From assembly GCA_922989275.2 (NCBI GenBank), contig OV277857.1, forward strand, positions 78,981,321-79,045,320: a stretch of 64,000 nt of DNA, written 5' to 3'. Source of the DNA: Gari tellinella. Its lineage: Eukaryota; Mollusca; Bivalvia; Cardiida; Psammobiidae. The first letter of the stretch is position 1. Each line of letters begins with the position of its first letter. This document shows, piece after piece, positions 10,501 to 20,505 of this stretch. Made by a program: the position numbers and the translations under genes. The notes below the pieces were generated by a model. That model did not search any database. It had not been told where the DNA came from and saw only the letters and a list, made by a program, of their open reading frames with translations.

Positions 10501-11796
10501 AGTTCCTCCTTCAGTAATGCCTTTGAAGATTTCAACCTTCTCCATCACATGAAGACTACAACTGAATATTCATTAATGGTGTTAAATACAGGTGGCAACT
10601 TAAAGCAGAAAGCTCCTATACATTTTGTATGATTCTTTTGTTTTACTACCGCTATGCTTTAAAGCATTCTCCTGCCTTTACATAGAATTGCAATATTTGC
10701 TCTATCAGTTTGATATCGGTGATTACTATTGTCTATGATGAAATCACTGATTACTAATATTGTCTATATAGGAAAGGATTACGCGTCTTTGGTAGATAGC
10801 TTAAATGGAAAGAAAGTTTGGATTCTAGATGTAGCTGCTGACTTAGTTGTCATACTCAGTAGTTTGTAAAGTAAGAAATGGAACTTGCTTAGATCCATCA
10901 GTAGGAATTGAAATGTATGTGATATTGACATACAGTCAACCCTGTATTAACTCTTAACACCACAAGTACGCATTTTTACGCCTTTAGTTTAATAGTTTAT
11001 TCCTCAACTAACCAAGTACTGCAACCAGAGTCAGGGAACTTCACATCCTTATACCTCTCAATGAGTACAGCATGTTGTATTACAATTTAATGAACTTGAC
11101 CTTTAACCTTGACCTCTGTGACCTAGGTTAAGTTTTTATATGCCTGTCTGCAGAAGGGACGTATTATCATGGTATAACAATGTTCGCCCATTCTCTCTGT
11201 CCCTCCATCCATCCAGGTTTTCCACACTTTTCTCATGCATGTGTTGACATCATTATGAAGCTAAAAATTGGTATGTGACATTTTGATGAAGTGAACATTC
11301 AGTTAACCCTTTACCACATAGCCTGTTTCTAGTTTTGAATATAGGCGACCACTTAAAGGAGGGTGAAAGTAAAGCAGAATGTGCCTGAGGGCACATTCTG
11401 CTTTACTTTCAGCCTGCTTTAAACTACTATCTACTAGGATATAGAAATAATTTCTTCTGGTATGTGTTTATAAATGTATAAATTGGAACTAATGTCTTCA
11501 GTGGATGAATAAATTAAATGTGTTAAAAGGCGCTTCTATAGGAGAAAGGGTTTACAAGCTTCATGAGTCATCAACTTCTACTTGAGTAATGTCCCCTGTG
11601 TGTGTTTTATACAATGTAATAATAAATACTTCTCTTAACCTATTTACAGAAATGCAGTGAGGATTTGAAAGAGTATTTGAATGAGCTTGGCCACAGTTAC
11701 CTGAAGGTACAGGTGCATGAGGTGGGACGGTTTATCAGATTGAGAGGCAACTATGTGGTGCCTACAGGACAGTTTCTACTGCAGAAAGGTTTCTAA
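7381..11796 (+). CDS. MRPL49: mitochondrial ribosomal protein mL49 (5' end missing)
   Basis: Structural protein of the large subunit of the mitochondrial ribosome. Three exons join in frame: 7381-7591, 9582-9706 and 11650-11796, giving 160 visible residues; human mL49 has 166. Family hallmarks are FKYVERLMPP, FPTPSGWIPPK, the RYHQLPVY stretch, VNGDIW, VHEVGRFIRLRG and the C-terminal LLQKGF. All junctions have AG/GT sites (donors GTGTGT and GTATGT; acceptors TTTCAG, TTACAG, TTACAG). The true start is probably in a short upstream exon that also begins the mitochondrial targeting peptide, since the 7381 exon is preceded by an acceptor; the first in-frame ATG inside it (7444) would give only 139 residues without a targeting sequence. 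No break seen, so likely functional. Introns are filled with hairpin repeats. Confidence 0.9.
7803..7951. repeat. fold-back repeat ACCAGTGTTTTATC
   Basis: Outer arms ATACCAGTGTTTTATC and GATAAAACACTGGTAT and an inner perfect stem around TCACGAGGC/GCCTCGTGA (7870-7898) pair into one hairpin with small bulges. Lies in the first visible mL49 intron. Confidence 0.7.
7979..8194. repeat. HP-B1 hairpin element
   Basis: Ends AACTCTTTGCATGCTAG and CTAGCATGGTAAGAGTTAA with a degenerate B core (GTTTGGATCCTGATGAGACG, 8089-8108). The right half of the core is partly lost. Confidence 0.65.
8330..8560. repeat. HP-A hairpin element
   Basis: Core hairpin 8366-8432 with tip GCACCATAAGGTGC (8390-8403). Right flank is typical (ATTCATGACTGTATAAA, CTTCAGTG). 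The outer TTAA ends are not clear. Confidence 0.6.
8699..8935. repeat. HP-A hairpin element
   Basis: Left TTAA at 8695, core 8835-8905 with tip GTGCCATAAGGCAC, right end decayed near ACTAGAACAGGGTTGA. A second, more degenerate A-like core lies just before it (8590-8660). Confidence 0.55.
9100..9215. repeat. HP-B core hairpin
   Basis: CAGTTTGGATCCTGATCAGA (9130-9149) pairs with TCTGATCAGGATCCAAACT (9167-9185) around ATGCAGAATGCAT-like tip. Outer ends not recognisable. Confidence 0.6.
9303..9503. repeat. HP-B1 hairpin element
   Basis: Ends TTAACTCTTTTCATGCTTAG and CACTAGTATGGTAGGAGTT; core arm CAGTTTGGATCCTGATGAGA at 9395-9414. Confidence 0.6.
9582..9706 (+). CDS. MRPL49: mL49 exon with GDIW motif
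   Basis: Acceptor CTATTTACAG, donor GTATGT. Encodes ENYSVTRSRYHQLPVY and ends on VNGDIW in phase 0. Confidence 0.85.
9723..9946. repeat. HP-A hairpin element
   Basis: Begins ACCCATTGCCTTATAGCCTG only 16 bp after the mL49 donor and ends GGAGTAATGGGTTAA. Core tip GTGCCTTATGGCAC (9797-9810). Confidence 0.75.
10206..10363. repeat. HP-D ends without core
   Basis: TATAGTAAAACCCCTCTATT at the left and GGTTATTACTGTA at the right are the HP-D ends. The inner hairpin is reduced to short remnants (GCTGTAAGCTCCTACCTGTC). Confidence 0.6.
10364..11300. other. intronic sequence with degraded repeats
   Basis: No gene. 11030-11125 resembles the ACCTTGACCT-rich tandem at 15990-16390. 11139-11235 is the head of a HEL element of the type at 18218 (CTGCAGAAGGGACGTATTAT, then CCATCCATCC). 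Confidence 0.4.
11307..11550. repeat. HP-A hairpin element
   Basis: TTAA at 11303; CCCTTTACCACATAGCCTG start; core tip GTGCCTGAGGGCAC (11381-11394). Right TTAA has decayed to TTTAC. About 100 bp before the last mL49 exon. Confidence 0.7.
11650..11796 (+). CDS. MRPL49: mL49 last exon
   Basis: Acceptor CTATTTACAG. Encodes KCSEDLKEYLNELG, VHEVGRFIRLRGNY and the family C-terminus LLQKGF, stop TAA 11794-11796. Confidence 0.9.
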   Translation, partial: KCSEDLKEYLNELGHSYLKVQVHEVGRFIRLRGNYVVPTGQFLLQKGF

Positions 11797-11829
11797 ATGA
11801 ACTCAGTGTTTACAGTAAGGAGAGTATTT

Positions 11830-13826
11830 AAACTCTTATCGTGCTAAGCGCGAATCACTATGGACAATTGCAAAAAGTTTGAATCCAGATCAAAACAGGG
11901 CCTCCCCTGGGATATTTTTTCTTTTCGCCATCACTTTCGCCAAATGAAAAAAGTTGGAGCCAAATTAATTTTTTTGGAGCCAAAGTTGGAGCCAAGTTTT
12001 ATCCAAAGTTGGGGCCCGAAAAATACCCTATAATTTATACGTGTTTTAAATTTTTTATGAAAGGCTGGTTACGCACAGGGACATCAAAATTATTTTCATT
12101 TGTAATTATATAAGAGGTGGCAGAATAATGTAAATGAGCTTTCTGCATTACATTTACCTGCATAAAGCAAGATTTTTCAAGATCAACAATATACCTTATT
12201 CAATGGTCGCCTAATATAGGTTTGTATGCCTTTATTTTCTTTCTTTTGATAAGTGACAAACTCTCACTCCTCATAGATTTACTTTTCATGCCCTGTTAAA
12301 AAGCATAGAAAAGTTTTCGTACACCCTGACAGTGACAGGTGGAAGCCTTATGGAGTTTTCAGATATACTAGTAGCCTGCTTTATACGGGTTTTATACAAT
12401 CATTTGTCATAAAACACCAGAAAATAAGCTTAGCAGGGAAGATTTAATTCAGACTGCATCATTTGAGAAATAAGACGATGACTACTTAGATAAATGTAAC
12501 AATGTGCTATTTCGTATTATTTGTAAAAAATATATCAGCTTATGTTCAATATACATCATATGGGAAAGTCTAGGATTGCTACTTTCCGCGAGTAATTTAT
12601 CTGATTCTTTGATTCCAGCACGTATTTGTTGCTATTGTTCACTTTCTGATAACTTATTTGCCGAAACTCCCAGGAAAATCGTATTCCGTATCGCTGTTAT
12701 GTTCATTTCAAAACTGTCAAGCACACAACCCATTTCATCCAGTAGTGATTCGTAGCGAAATAGAACGGCTAACTTTATTGGTTGTTTTAAAACAGATGCT
12801 GGGAAATGCCCTTTTAGTAACCAATAAAACAAGGAAATACACACGTCTTAGAAGTCTGAATATTGGCGTCTCGCCATTTTGAAACGATATGCATCCAAGG
12901 GTTTCATATCGGAAGTTTGCGAGTCTGTTTGTATCTAAAGACGCCATTATTAATAAGGATTTGTGGTAAATTCAATTCATAGAAGTTGTATTCGGATTTG
13001 GATCCATGTTAAAGGTTCGTTTGTGCAGTATTTTCGGTGAATATTACCAATTCTAACTGGATCCGTATCAAAGACATTTTTTCCCCGACATGCACTTCGC
13101 GCTGTTACACGCCTCGAATCATGGGCGTTTTTTTTTCAGTCTTTGATATGGTAATTACTCACCTGTATGTCTATTTTAGGGGAAAGAAATGTATGATTCT
13201 TCGATTTAGGCTAATATTCTTTCAACGTTACGTAGTTAATTTCCGAAAACCATTTTAGACCGCCGTGTAAAGTTTTATGCACCCAGTATCAATAACACTC
13301 GCGATGGCTCCTTAAAATTCATTGGACATTAAACGCTTTTGATCTGTCAATCACGTTGAGGCTAGCCAATTACGTAAGCAGAATGGGAGATAGGCGGAAC
13401 AAAGATAAGCCGAATCTATATTTGTCCTACTCGCGTGTTTGAGTTTTGACACTTGTATTACGTAACACCAAGGTGCTAGCTGTGTACTTCACCAATAATC
13501 TCTACACGCATTAGCGCCCGGGGTATAAGAGCCAGAAATACAAGTCACTGATGAAAAAAGAACGTTACAACTATAATTTCTTGTCGCAATCAATTTCGCC
13601 AGAACTAAAATTTTATCGCCACTTTGAAATTTTCTTCGCATTTGGCGACAAATGCGAATGCCAGTGGAGGCCCTGCAAAAGCCGTGTCACACGGCGTCTA
13701 ATCTGGATCCAACTGTTTGTCACTCATATTCAACTTTTCTTCCATTTAAAAAAGGCATAAAAATAAATGGATTATTTTGGCAGACTATATTTGAAGCAAA
13801 CGACAATTAAGCATGATAAAGGTTAC
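11830..13826. repeat. HP-B element split by a larger insertion
   Basis: Left half 11830-11895 (AACTCTTATCGTGCTAAG, then AGTTTGAATCCAGATCAAAA) and right half 13676-13826 (CACGGCGTCTAATCTGGATC and TAAGCATGATAAAGG) are the two halves of one B element interrupted by 11896-13675. Confidence 0.55.
11896..13675. mobile_element. hAT-like non-autonomous element, 5-bp TSD
   Basis: Termini CAGGGCCTCCCCTGG and CCAGTGGAGGCCCTG; further inside both ends share CGCCAAAT and related motifs on opposite strands. CAAAA flanks both ends (11891-11895 and 13676-13680). CAGGG ends are typical of hAT transposons, some of which duplicate 5 bp. The 1.8-kb interior has only short frames and no transposase I can recognise. 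Confidence 0.65.
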
Positions 13827-13888
13827 CGTTAAAGTAAAAAATTCCTTTGTCTCCACAATTCCTGCCTATTGAATCTTTTAACAATTAA

Positions 13889-14050
13889 CCTATTACCCTA
13901 TAGGCAGTTTCTAGTTTTATGGACAGATGACTACTTTAATCAGGTTGAAAGTAAAGCAGAATGCGCCTGAAGGCACATTCTGTTTTACTTTTAAACTGCT
14001 TTATGTGGTAACCTATATTCAATACTAGAAACATACTATGGAGTAAAGGG
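13889..14050. repeat. HP-A element, internally shortened
   Basis: TTAA at 13885 and 14051. Core tip GCGCCTGAAGGCAC (13963-13976) carries one mismatch. The long spacer usual on one side of the core is missing. Confidence 0.65.
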
Positions 14051-14212
14051 TTAAAATTGTGTCTTGGAGATGATTCTAATGCGTAGTCACAATAGAACTC
14101 TTGGTGGAGACGAGGGTTTTGATATTTGAATTACCTCCCTTTGCATGAGCTGTTAATTTTGTGAAGGCTGGAGAGTCAAAAGTGCAGACAGGGTCACATC
14201 TTAACTAGTTAA

Positions 14213-14461
14213 TCCTTTTCACCCAATAGAAGCGCTTTTTAGGGCATTGAATTTATTCTTCAACTGAAGAAAATTCCAATTTTTACAGTCAAGAATATCT
14301 GTCATAAGAATTATGTTCTATATTTTAGCAGATGATAGCTTAAAGCAGGCTGAAAGTTATGCAGAATGTGCCTTAAGGCACAAGGCACATTCTGCTTTAC
14401 TATCAACCAGCCTTAAGTGTCATCCATTTTCAATACTAGAAACAGGCTATGGAGTAAAGGG
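14213..14461. repeat. HP-A hairpin element
   Basis: Between TTAA 14209 and TTAA 14462; core 14338-14415, tip enlarged by a duplicated GGCACAAGGCAC. It shares its right TTAA with the next copy. Confidence 0.75.
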
Positions 14462-14465
14462 TTAA

Positions 14466-14715
14466 CCCATTACCCCATAGCCTGTTTTTAGTTTTGAAAA
14501 TATGTGAACACTTAAAGCAGGTTGAAAGTAAAGCAGATTACGCCTTAGGGCGCATTCTGCTTTTCTTTCAACCTGCTTTAAGCTATTAGCTAATATAATA
14601 TAAGACATATTTCTTAGGATTTTTATTTGTGACAGTATAAATTGGAATTACATGTATATTCTTTGGTGTAGGAATAATATAAAGGCGTAAGAAGGCGTAT
14701 TTATGGGGTAATGGG
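14466..14715. repeat. HP-A hairpin element
   Basis: Begins CCCATTACCCCATAGCCTG directly after the TTAA of the previous copy and ends TATGGGGTAATGGG before TTAA 14716. Core 14513-14582. Confidence 0.8.
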
Positions 14716-15140
14716 TTAAGAGACGTTAGTATTGACCTGTATAGACTGTGCTGCTAACATCAGTTTGTTGTAATTAGAGTCAGCTTTAGAGTGTATATTA
14801 GTTGGAAATGATGAAGACTTATTATTAAGCTGTCATAGATGTGTTCTGGTTTGCTGAATATTTTTAATGTGATAGGAAATTATGTAAAAATAAATTATGA
14901 ACAATTGTGAAAGTGTTTGTTTATTTTTTTATCTTCAACAAAACGGAGTAAGGATGAGGATTATGAACTCATAGACACCTGAAACTTCAAATGGACAATT
15001 CCAATTTCCAATCAAGTGTAGTCCATTTATGGCTATTTAAAGGTCTTTTAATGGTCTTTTATTCCATTTATTTCTAATTAACAAATGATGCAGGCTCTGG
15101 TCAGAGGATTTCTATAGCAGCCATCTAAAACACCCTTTAA

Positions 15141-15385
15141 CCCTTTACCTGATAGCATTGTTTCTAGTATTGAAGATATGTGACTACTTAAAGCAGGTTG
15201 AAAGTAAAGCAGAATGCGCCCTAAGGCACATTCTGCTTTACTTTCAGCCTGCTTTAAGCTATTAACTGCTAGAATAAGGAAAGTATTAAATATGACACAT
15301 ATTCATTACGGTATAATTTGGAACTATTTTCTTCAGCGGATGAATAAAATGAATGTGCTAAAAGTCGCTTCTATAAGGGAAAGGT
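15141..15385. repeat. HP-A hairpin element
   Basis: TTAA at 15137 and 15386; start CCCTTTACCTGATAGC; core tip GCGCCCTAAGGCAC. Confidence 0.75.
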
Positions 15386-15435
15386 TTAAACAGTAAACAC
15401 CCTGCTAAAATGCACAAGCTAAAGGACTAAATTGG

Positions 15436-15640
15436 TTTACCCTTTGAACCCTAGTCACACATAAATATGCTTTACAAACAGTGTATGTATGAAGAATACA
15501 CTTCTCCTATCCTACTGCACTGTTGTCATACTGCAAATTATTGACGAAAACAACTGTTAATAGATCTAGTCAAAAATGGACTAGACTAAATGGGAAACTT
15601 GAATTATCCATTTGCAGTTTCAGGGAGGAAAGAGTCAAGG
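15436..15640. repeat. HP-C ends, core lost
   Basis: Left CCTTTGAACCCTAGTCAC and right GTTTCAGGGAGGAAAGAGT plus the ATGGACTAGACTAAAT flank identify HP-C; the central hairpin has been deleted, leaving GCACTGTTGTCAT. Confidence 0.6.
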
Positions 15641-15720
15641 TGCATAACTTTTATCTGGCAAAGTTGTCAACTATCTATCAGTCTGTCATCTCATCTTCAA
15701 TGAGTGACTGAGGAAGAAAT

Positions 15721-15950
15721 TTAACTCTTTGCATGCTAGCGGCGAATATATCCGCCACCGCCACAGTGATTTCCTTTGCAAACAGTTTGGATACAGATGA
15801 GATTCCGCGTAATGCGGCGTCTCATCAGGATCTAACCTGTTTGACACTCTGATCACGTTTTGAATTTCTTTTTAGAAAAATCTATTTTTAGAACAATAGC
15901 AGACGACAAAGGTTGCAGACGAAAAAAATACCCAGCATGCAAAGATTTAA
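15721..15950. repeat. HP-B1 hairpin element
   Basis: Ends TTAACTCTTTGCATGCTAGC and CAGCATGCAAAGATTTAA; core arms ACAGTTTGGATACAGATGAG and CTCATCAGGATCTAACCTG. Confidence 0.75.
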
Positions 15951-15989
15951 ATGTTTAGTTCAAGATGATATATGTTTAGTTGGAGAAGT

Positions 15990-16390
15990 TCAAGAGAAGT
16001 CCTGAAATTGTCCAGAGCATAACTCTTACACTATTTCATTTAGGATTACCAAACCTGGTGTGAGGATACAAAATAACATTTTGGGATTGTCAAGTGTCAT
16101 GTACTACTTGCAGGTCAATTTGACCTTGACCTTTACCTCTGACCTTGATAATTGAAAAACCTTGTCTTGAGCATAACTCCTATACCACATACTAGGATTA
16201 CCAATCTAGTGTGTGCATGCATCTTGAGATGGAGGAGTGTTGGGTACCATTTTCAGATCACTTTGACCTTGACCTCTGACATCGATTTTAGAAAAAAACA
16301 ACTTTTCCAAAGCTTATCTTTTCCAATGTATCATCAAGGATTACCAAAATCAAGTGTGTTTATATATCTTGGGATTGTGGAGTGCTGTTG
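15990..16390. repeat. tandem repeat, about 150 bp, near three copies
   Basis: Diverged copies share AGCATAACTC, AGGATTACCAA, TTGGGATTGT and TTTGACCTTGACCTC. Probably the core of a decayed HEL-type element; no heads or ends remain. Confidence 0.5.
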
Positions 16391-16482
16391 TGGGGGTATG
16401 AGTCACCTTTTGTGTTGTATAAAAATTATGTAGTTTGTAAAGGAGTACATTTGTATTTCACTTTACTTTCAACCTGTTTTAA

Positions 16483-16727
16483 CACATAGCATCTTCCTAG
16501 TTTTGAAGACATTAAAATTTTACCATTCAAAGCAAGTTGAATGTAAAAACGAATGCACCTGAAGGCACATTCTGCTTTACTTTCAGCCTATTTTAAACTA
16601 CATGTTCTGTCTGGTAGGATAAAGAAAATATTTCTAATGGTGCATATTCATGACTTTAAAATGGAACTATTTACTTCAGGGATAGAATCAATTAAATGCA
16701 TAAAAATGTATATCATGGAGTAAATGG
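16483..16727. repeat. HP-A hairpin element
   Basis: TTAA 16479 and 16728; core 16528-16600. Shares its right TTAA with the next copy. Confidence 0.65.
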
Positions 16728-16731
16728 TTAA

Positions 16732-16974
16732 CCCTTTCCCCCATAGAAGCGCCTTTTAGCGCATTCAGTTTATTCTTGCCTTGAAGACAATAGTTCCAAT
16801 TTATACATTCATAAATATGTATAATACAAAATATTTTCTATATTCTAGCAGATGATAGCTTAAAGCAGGCTGAAAGTAAAGCAGAATGCGCTTAAAGCGC
16901 ATTCTGCTTTACTATCAACCTGCTTTAAGTGGACACCTATATTCAATACTAGAGATATGCTATGTGGAAAAGGG
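16732..16974. repeat. HP-A hairpin element
   Basis: CCCTTTCCCCCATAGAAGC start after the shared TTAA; core tip GCGCTTAAAGCGC (16888-16900), a fully paired variant; right TTAA 16975. Confidence 0.8.
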
Positions 16975-17210
16975 TTAAGAGGTCACATGTCTTCAAAACT
17001 TGAAACAAGCAATGGGGTAAAAGGTTGAAAAATTACAATAAAGCTGAAGTTGAACGTTGTTGCAGGGAGCCTTTGCTGTATCTCAGTGATATTGGTAGAA
17101 GTCAGAAATGAGAATTTCAAGGCTATTTTAAGATTGGTGAACCGTTAACCATTGCTGTGGGGTAAAATGGGTTAAAACAGAACTTTGCTTTTGTTTTCAT
17201 CCTGCTTTAA

Positions 17211-17453
17211 CCCTTTGAACCCTAGTCCCGCATATAGGCGTTCTTTTCAAACAGTGTACATGTGAATAGTACACTTGTTCTATGCAAACAGTGAAGACCC
17301 TGATCAGAGGGCTCCGAAAGGAGCCCTCTGATCAGGGTCTTCGCTGTTTGTCATAATGCCAAACATTGACAAAAACAACCCATAAAAGTAAAAAATGGAT
17401 TAGACTTAAATGGAAACTGGAATTGTCCATTTAAAGTTTCAGGGAGGAAAGAG
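17211..17453. repeat. HP-C hairpin element
   Basis: TTAA at 17207 and 17454. Ends CCCTTTGAACCCTAGTC and GGGAGGAAAGAG. Core arm CAGTGAAGACCCTGATCAG pairs with its complement around GGGCTCCGAAAGGAGCCC. Confidence 0.8.
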
Positions 17454-17635
17454 TTAAACTGGCACTTTTTATTAACTCAATCATTGCATCTTTTCAAGAG
17501 TGGTCATTTTATGAGGAGATTTACTGTATCATGAAATATTATTTAGTGAAAGATGAGTTGTGAAACGGACTCCAAGTGGCCACATTATGGGTACTGTAGT
17601 AGCCTCAATTTAACCCTGTATGCACAGGCAAGATA

Positions 17636-17934
17636 TACAGCGTTCCATCTCTACAACGACACCCAATGGGAGACAAAATATGTGTGCCTTGTTCGGAGGG
17701 TGTCGTTATAAGGAGGGAAATTGGCCTACATTTGCAAACAGCTTGAATCCAGATCAGATGCCGCGTAACGCAATTGGCTTACATTTGCAAACAGCTTGAA
17801 TCCAGATCAGATGCCGCTCAACGCAGCATATGATCTGGTTTCAAACTGTTTGTCATCTACGACAAAGGTCATTGTAAGGAGGGAGTCGTTGTTGGGAGGG
17901 CCATTGTAGGGAGGGAGCACTGTATTATCAATTA
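17636..17934. repeat. HP-B3 element with duplicated core arm
   Basis: Ends TACAGCGTTCCATCTCTAC and GGGAGGGAGCACTGTA, TA-flanked. The left core arm with its flank (about 17728-17770) is present twice in direct order (repeated at 17778-17820), so the hairpin can pair in two ways. Confidence 0.7.
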
Positions 17935-17945
17935 ACACTTTCCTC

Positions 17946-18159
17946 CCTTAAACTTCAAATGGACAATTTTATTCCACTTTACAATTGAGTATAGTCCAGT
18001 TTCTTACTATTTAGGGTTGTTTTGTTTAGGGTCATTATTCAAGGTCAATGTATTGCAATATGATAAAACAGTGTAGACCTTGATCAGAAATGTACTCTTC
18101 ACAGGTACACTATTTACAGATTTAAGGATGTTTATATGCGTGGTTAGGGTTCAAAGGGT
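17946..18159. repeat. HP-C element, core reduced
   Basis: TTAA 17942; ACTTTCCTCCCTTAAACTTC start; half of the core is missing (ACAGTGTAGACCTTGATCAG stays unpaired). Confidence 0.6.
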
Positions 18160-18217
18160 TATACCAGATTAAATATTGAAGACATTTGATCAAGTCATGT
18201 TTTCACAGGAATTCATT

Positions 18218-19462
18218 TTTTATACGCCCATCTTCAGACGGGACGTATTATGTCGTGGCGCTGTCCATCCGTCTGTCCGTCCGTCCGTCCGTCCGTCCGT
18301 CTGTCCGTCCGTTAACTTTTTCATGTCCGCTCTCTAACTCAAACAAATTTAGTCTAATCCTTTTGAAACTTGGTCAGAACGTGTATGACCATAATATCTC
18401 GTTCAAGTTCGATAACCAGCAAGATTGACCCAGACATTCAAGAGTTATGCCCCTTTTTTGTCAAAAACGGGCATATTAGTTTGTCCGCTCTCTAACTCAA
18501 ACAAATGTTTTTTAATCCTTTTCAAACTTTGTCAGCATGTGTATGACCATAACATCTCGGTCAAGTTCGATAACCAGCAGGATTGCCCTAGACATTCAAG
18601 AGTTATGCCCCTTTTTTCGTAAAAAACGGGCATATTTTAGTTTGTCCGCTCTCTTACTCAAACAAATTTAGTCTAATCCTTTTAAAACTTTGTCAGCATG
18701 TGTATGACCATAATATCTCGGTCAAGTTCGATAACCAGCAGGATTGCCCTAGACATTCAAGAGTTATGCCCCTTTTTTCGTAAAAAACGGGCATATTTTA
18801 GTTTGTCTGCTCTCTAACTCAAACAAATTTATTTCAGGTCTTTTGAAACTTGGTCAGCATGTGTATGACCATAATGTCTCGGTTATGTTTCATAACCAGC
18901 AAGATTGCCACAGACAGTCAAGAGTTATGCCCCTTTTTTCATCTAAAACGGGCATTTTTTAGTTTGTCCGCTCTCTAACTCAAACAAATTTATTCCAATC
19001 CTTTTGAAACTTGGTCAGCATGTGTATTACCATAATGTCTCGGTTATGTTCTATAACCAGCAGGATTGCCCCAGACATTCAAGAGTTATGCCCCTTATTT
19101 TGTCAAAAACGGGCATTTTTTAGTTTGTCCGCTCTCTAACTCAAATAAATTTATTCCAATCCTTTTGAAACTTTGTCAGCATGTGTATGACCATAATGTC
19201 TCGGTCAAGCTCCATAACCAGCAAGATTGCCCCTGACATTCAAGAGTTATGCCCCTTTTATCGTCAAAAACGGGCATTTTTTGTTTGTAGCTCTCTTTCT
19301 CAAACAAATTTATTCCCATCCTTTTGAAACTTGGTCAGCATATGACCCCTAACTTTCAGGGTTCTTCCCCCTTTTGTTTTTACCTTGATAGGGTTTTGGT
19401 ATGACTACATTCTAAGATCGATTTGACGGGCGTATAATGTGCCCGGCTTGCGGTGCTCTTGT
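18218..19462. mobile_element. HEL element, tandem core of seven ~161-bp units
   Basis: Head TATACGCCCATCTTCAGACG, then a GTCC run (18268-18312), then seven copies of a unit starting near GTCCGCTCTCTAACTC at 18325, 18483, 18644, 18805, 18966, 19127 and 19287. The tail contains GACGGGCGTATAATG, complementary to the head, and ends GCGGTGCTCTTGTCT. No protein frame. Layout resembles the Helitron-like pearl elements of oysters; the match is to architecture only. Confidence 0.7.
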
Positions 19463-19616
19463 CTAACAAAGAGAAGAGCAAGTAAAAATTTGTCATATAC
19501 AAACAGTGTAGACAATAAAAAAAAACAAAAAAACCCACCCATACATGTATAATCAAACATGGACTAACCTTGACTTGAAACTGGAATTATTCAGTTGATG
19601 TTTTAGTGGTGAATGA

Positions 19617-19872
19617 CAGGGCTGCCATAAGTTGATAATAAAAATCCTAAGATTTCAAATTTTCAATTTTTCAGACGCAATTTTACTTATTGTACCTTTA
19701 CCCCATAGTCTGTTTCTTGTTTTGAAGACACAGGACTGCTTAAAACAGGTTGAAAGTAAAGCAGAATGCGCCTTAAGGCGCATTCTGCTTTACTTTCAGC
19801 CTGTTTTAAGCTACGATCTGCTAGGATAAAAATCCGAAGACTTAGGAAAAATCCGGAGAAATGGCAGCCCTG
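19617..19872. mobile_element. chimeric element: CAGGG ends around an HP-A core, 6-bp TSD
   Basis: Ends CAGGGCTGCCATAAGTTGA and TGGCAGCCCTG, flanked by GAATGA on both sides (19611-19616, 19873-19878). Inside is an HP-A block from ACCCCATAGTCTG to the core with tip GCGCCTTAAGGCGC (19768-19781). A second copy of the same composite lies at 54552-54806. Confidence 0.8.
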
Positions 19873-19918
19873 GAATGAGCAGGATGAAAGTAAAGCAGAA
19901 AGCTACCAATGGCATTAA

Positions 19919-20164
19919 CCCATTACCCCATAGTCTGTGTCTGGAATTGGAAATAGTTTACCACTTTAAAAGCAGGTTGAAAGTAAAGCAGAATGCACCC
20001 TTATGCTCATTCTGCTTTATTTTCAGCCTGCTTTAAGCTTCTATCTGATAGGATATAGAAAATATTTCTTATGGTAACTATTCATGACTTTATAAATTGG
20101 AACTATTTGCTACAGTGGAAGAACAAATTAATGGCATAAAAAGGCATATTTATGGGGGAATGGG
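19919..20164. repeat. HP-A hairpin element
   Basis: TTAA 19915 and 20165; ends CCCATTACCCCATAGTCTG and GGGGGAATGGG; lies about 180 bp before the P450 start codon. Confidence 0.75.
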
Positions 20165-20346
20165 TTAAAGACAGTTTATTCATCCAGTTTTGGGTGTTCG
20201 CGTTACACAAGTTTGACTGTACATGTAGGCCAAGTTGCATGCCAACACCTGCTTTGAGAGACAGGTAACACAAAGGCTTAGACTGCCTACTTATAGTGAT
20301 AATAGACTGAAGTTAGAAGTTTACAGTTAAACAGGGGTAAATTGCC

Positions 20347-20505
20347 ATGGGGCTAGCTATATACTATAGCTATATCCCCTTGTTTATACTGTTCCTGCTG
20401 TTAAAAAAGTTGACCAGCATTTTGTACAGAAGATGGCAGCTTCAGCGGGCGTTCAGGGAGTTTCCAGGACCCAAGCCTCATTTTCAATGGGGAAACACAA
20501 GAGAG
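20347..20505 (+). CDS. CYP4F-like: P450 exon 1: membrane anchor
   Basis: Residues 1-53. Hydrophobic anchor then basic KK/RR stop-transfer residues and FPGPKP hinge. Donor GTGAGT, phase 0. The ATG is the first in frame and follows AAATTGCC. Confidence 0.9.

Noticed and set aside
12504..13258. Frames inside the 11896-13675 element as a possible transposase
   Set aside because: Short, out of phase with each other, and without catalytic DDE or zinc-finger patterns.
18186..18622. Frames with SVRPSVRPSVRP repeats
   Set aside because: Translation of the GTCC run and HEL core units, not a gene.
19632..19829. Recurring small frames containing peptides like [15 protein letters not shown] at many places
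   Set aside because: They are translations of the HP-A core hairpin and occur wherever it does, on both strands; no start, splice or family support.
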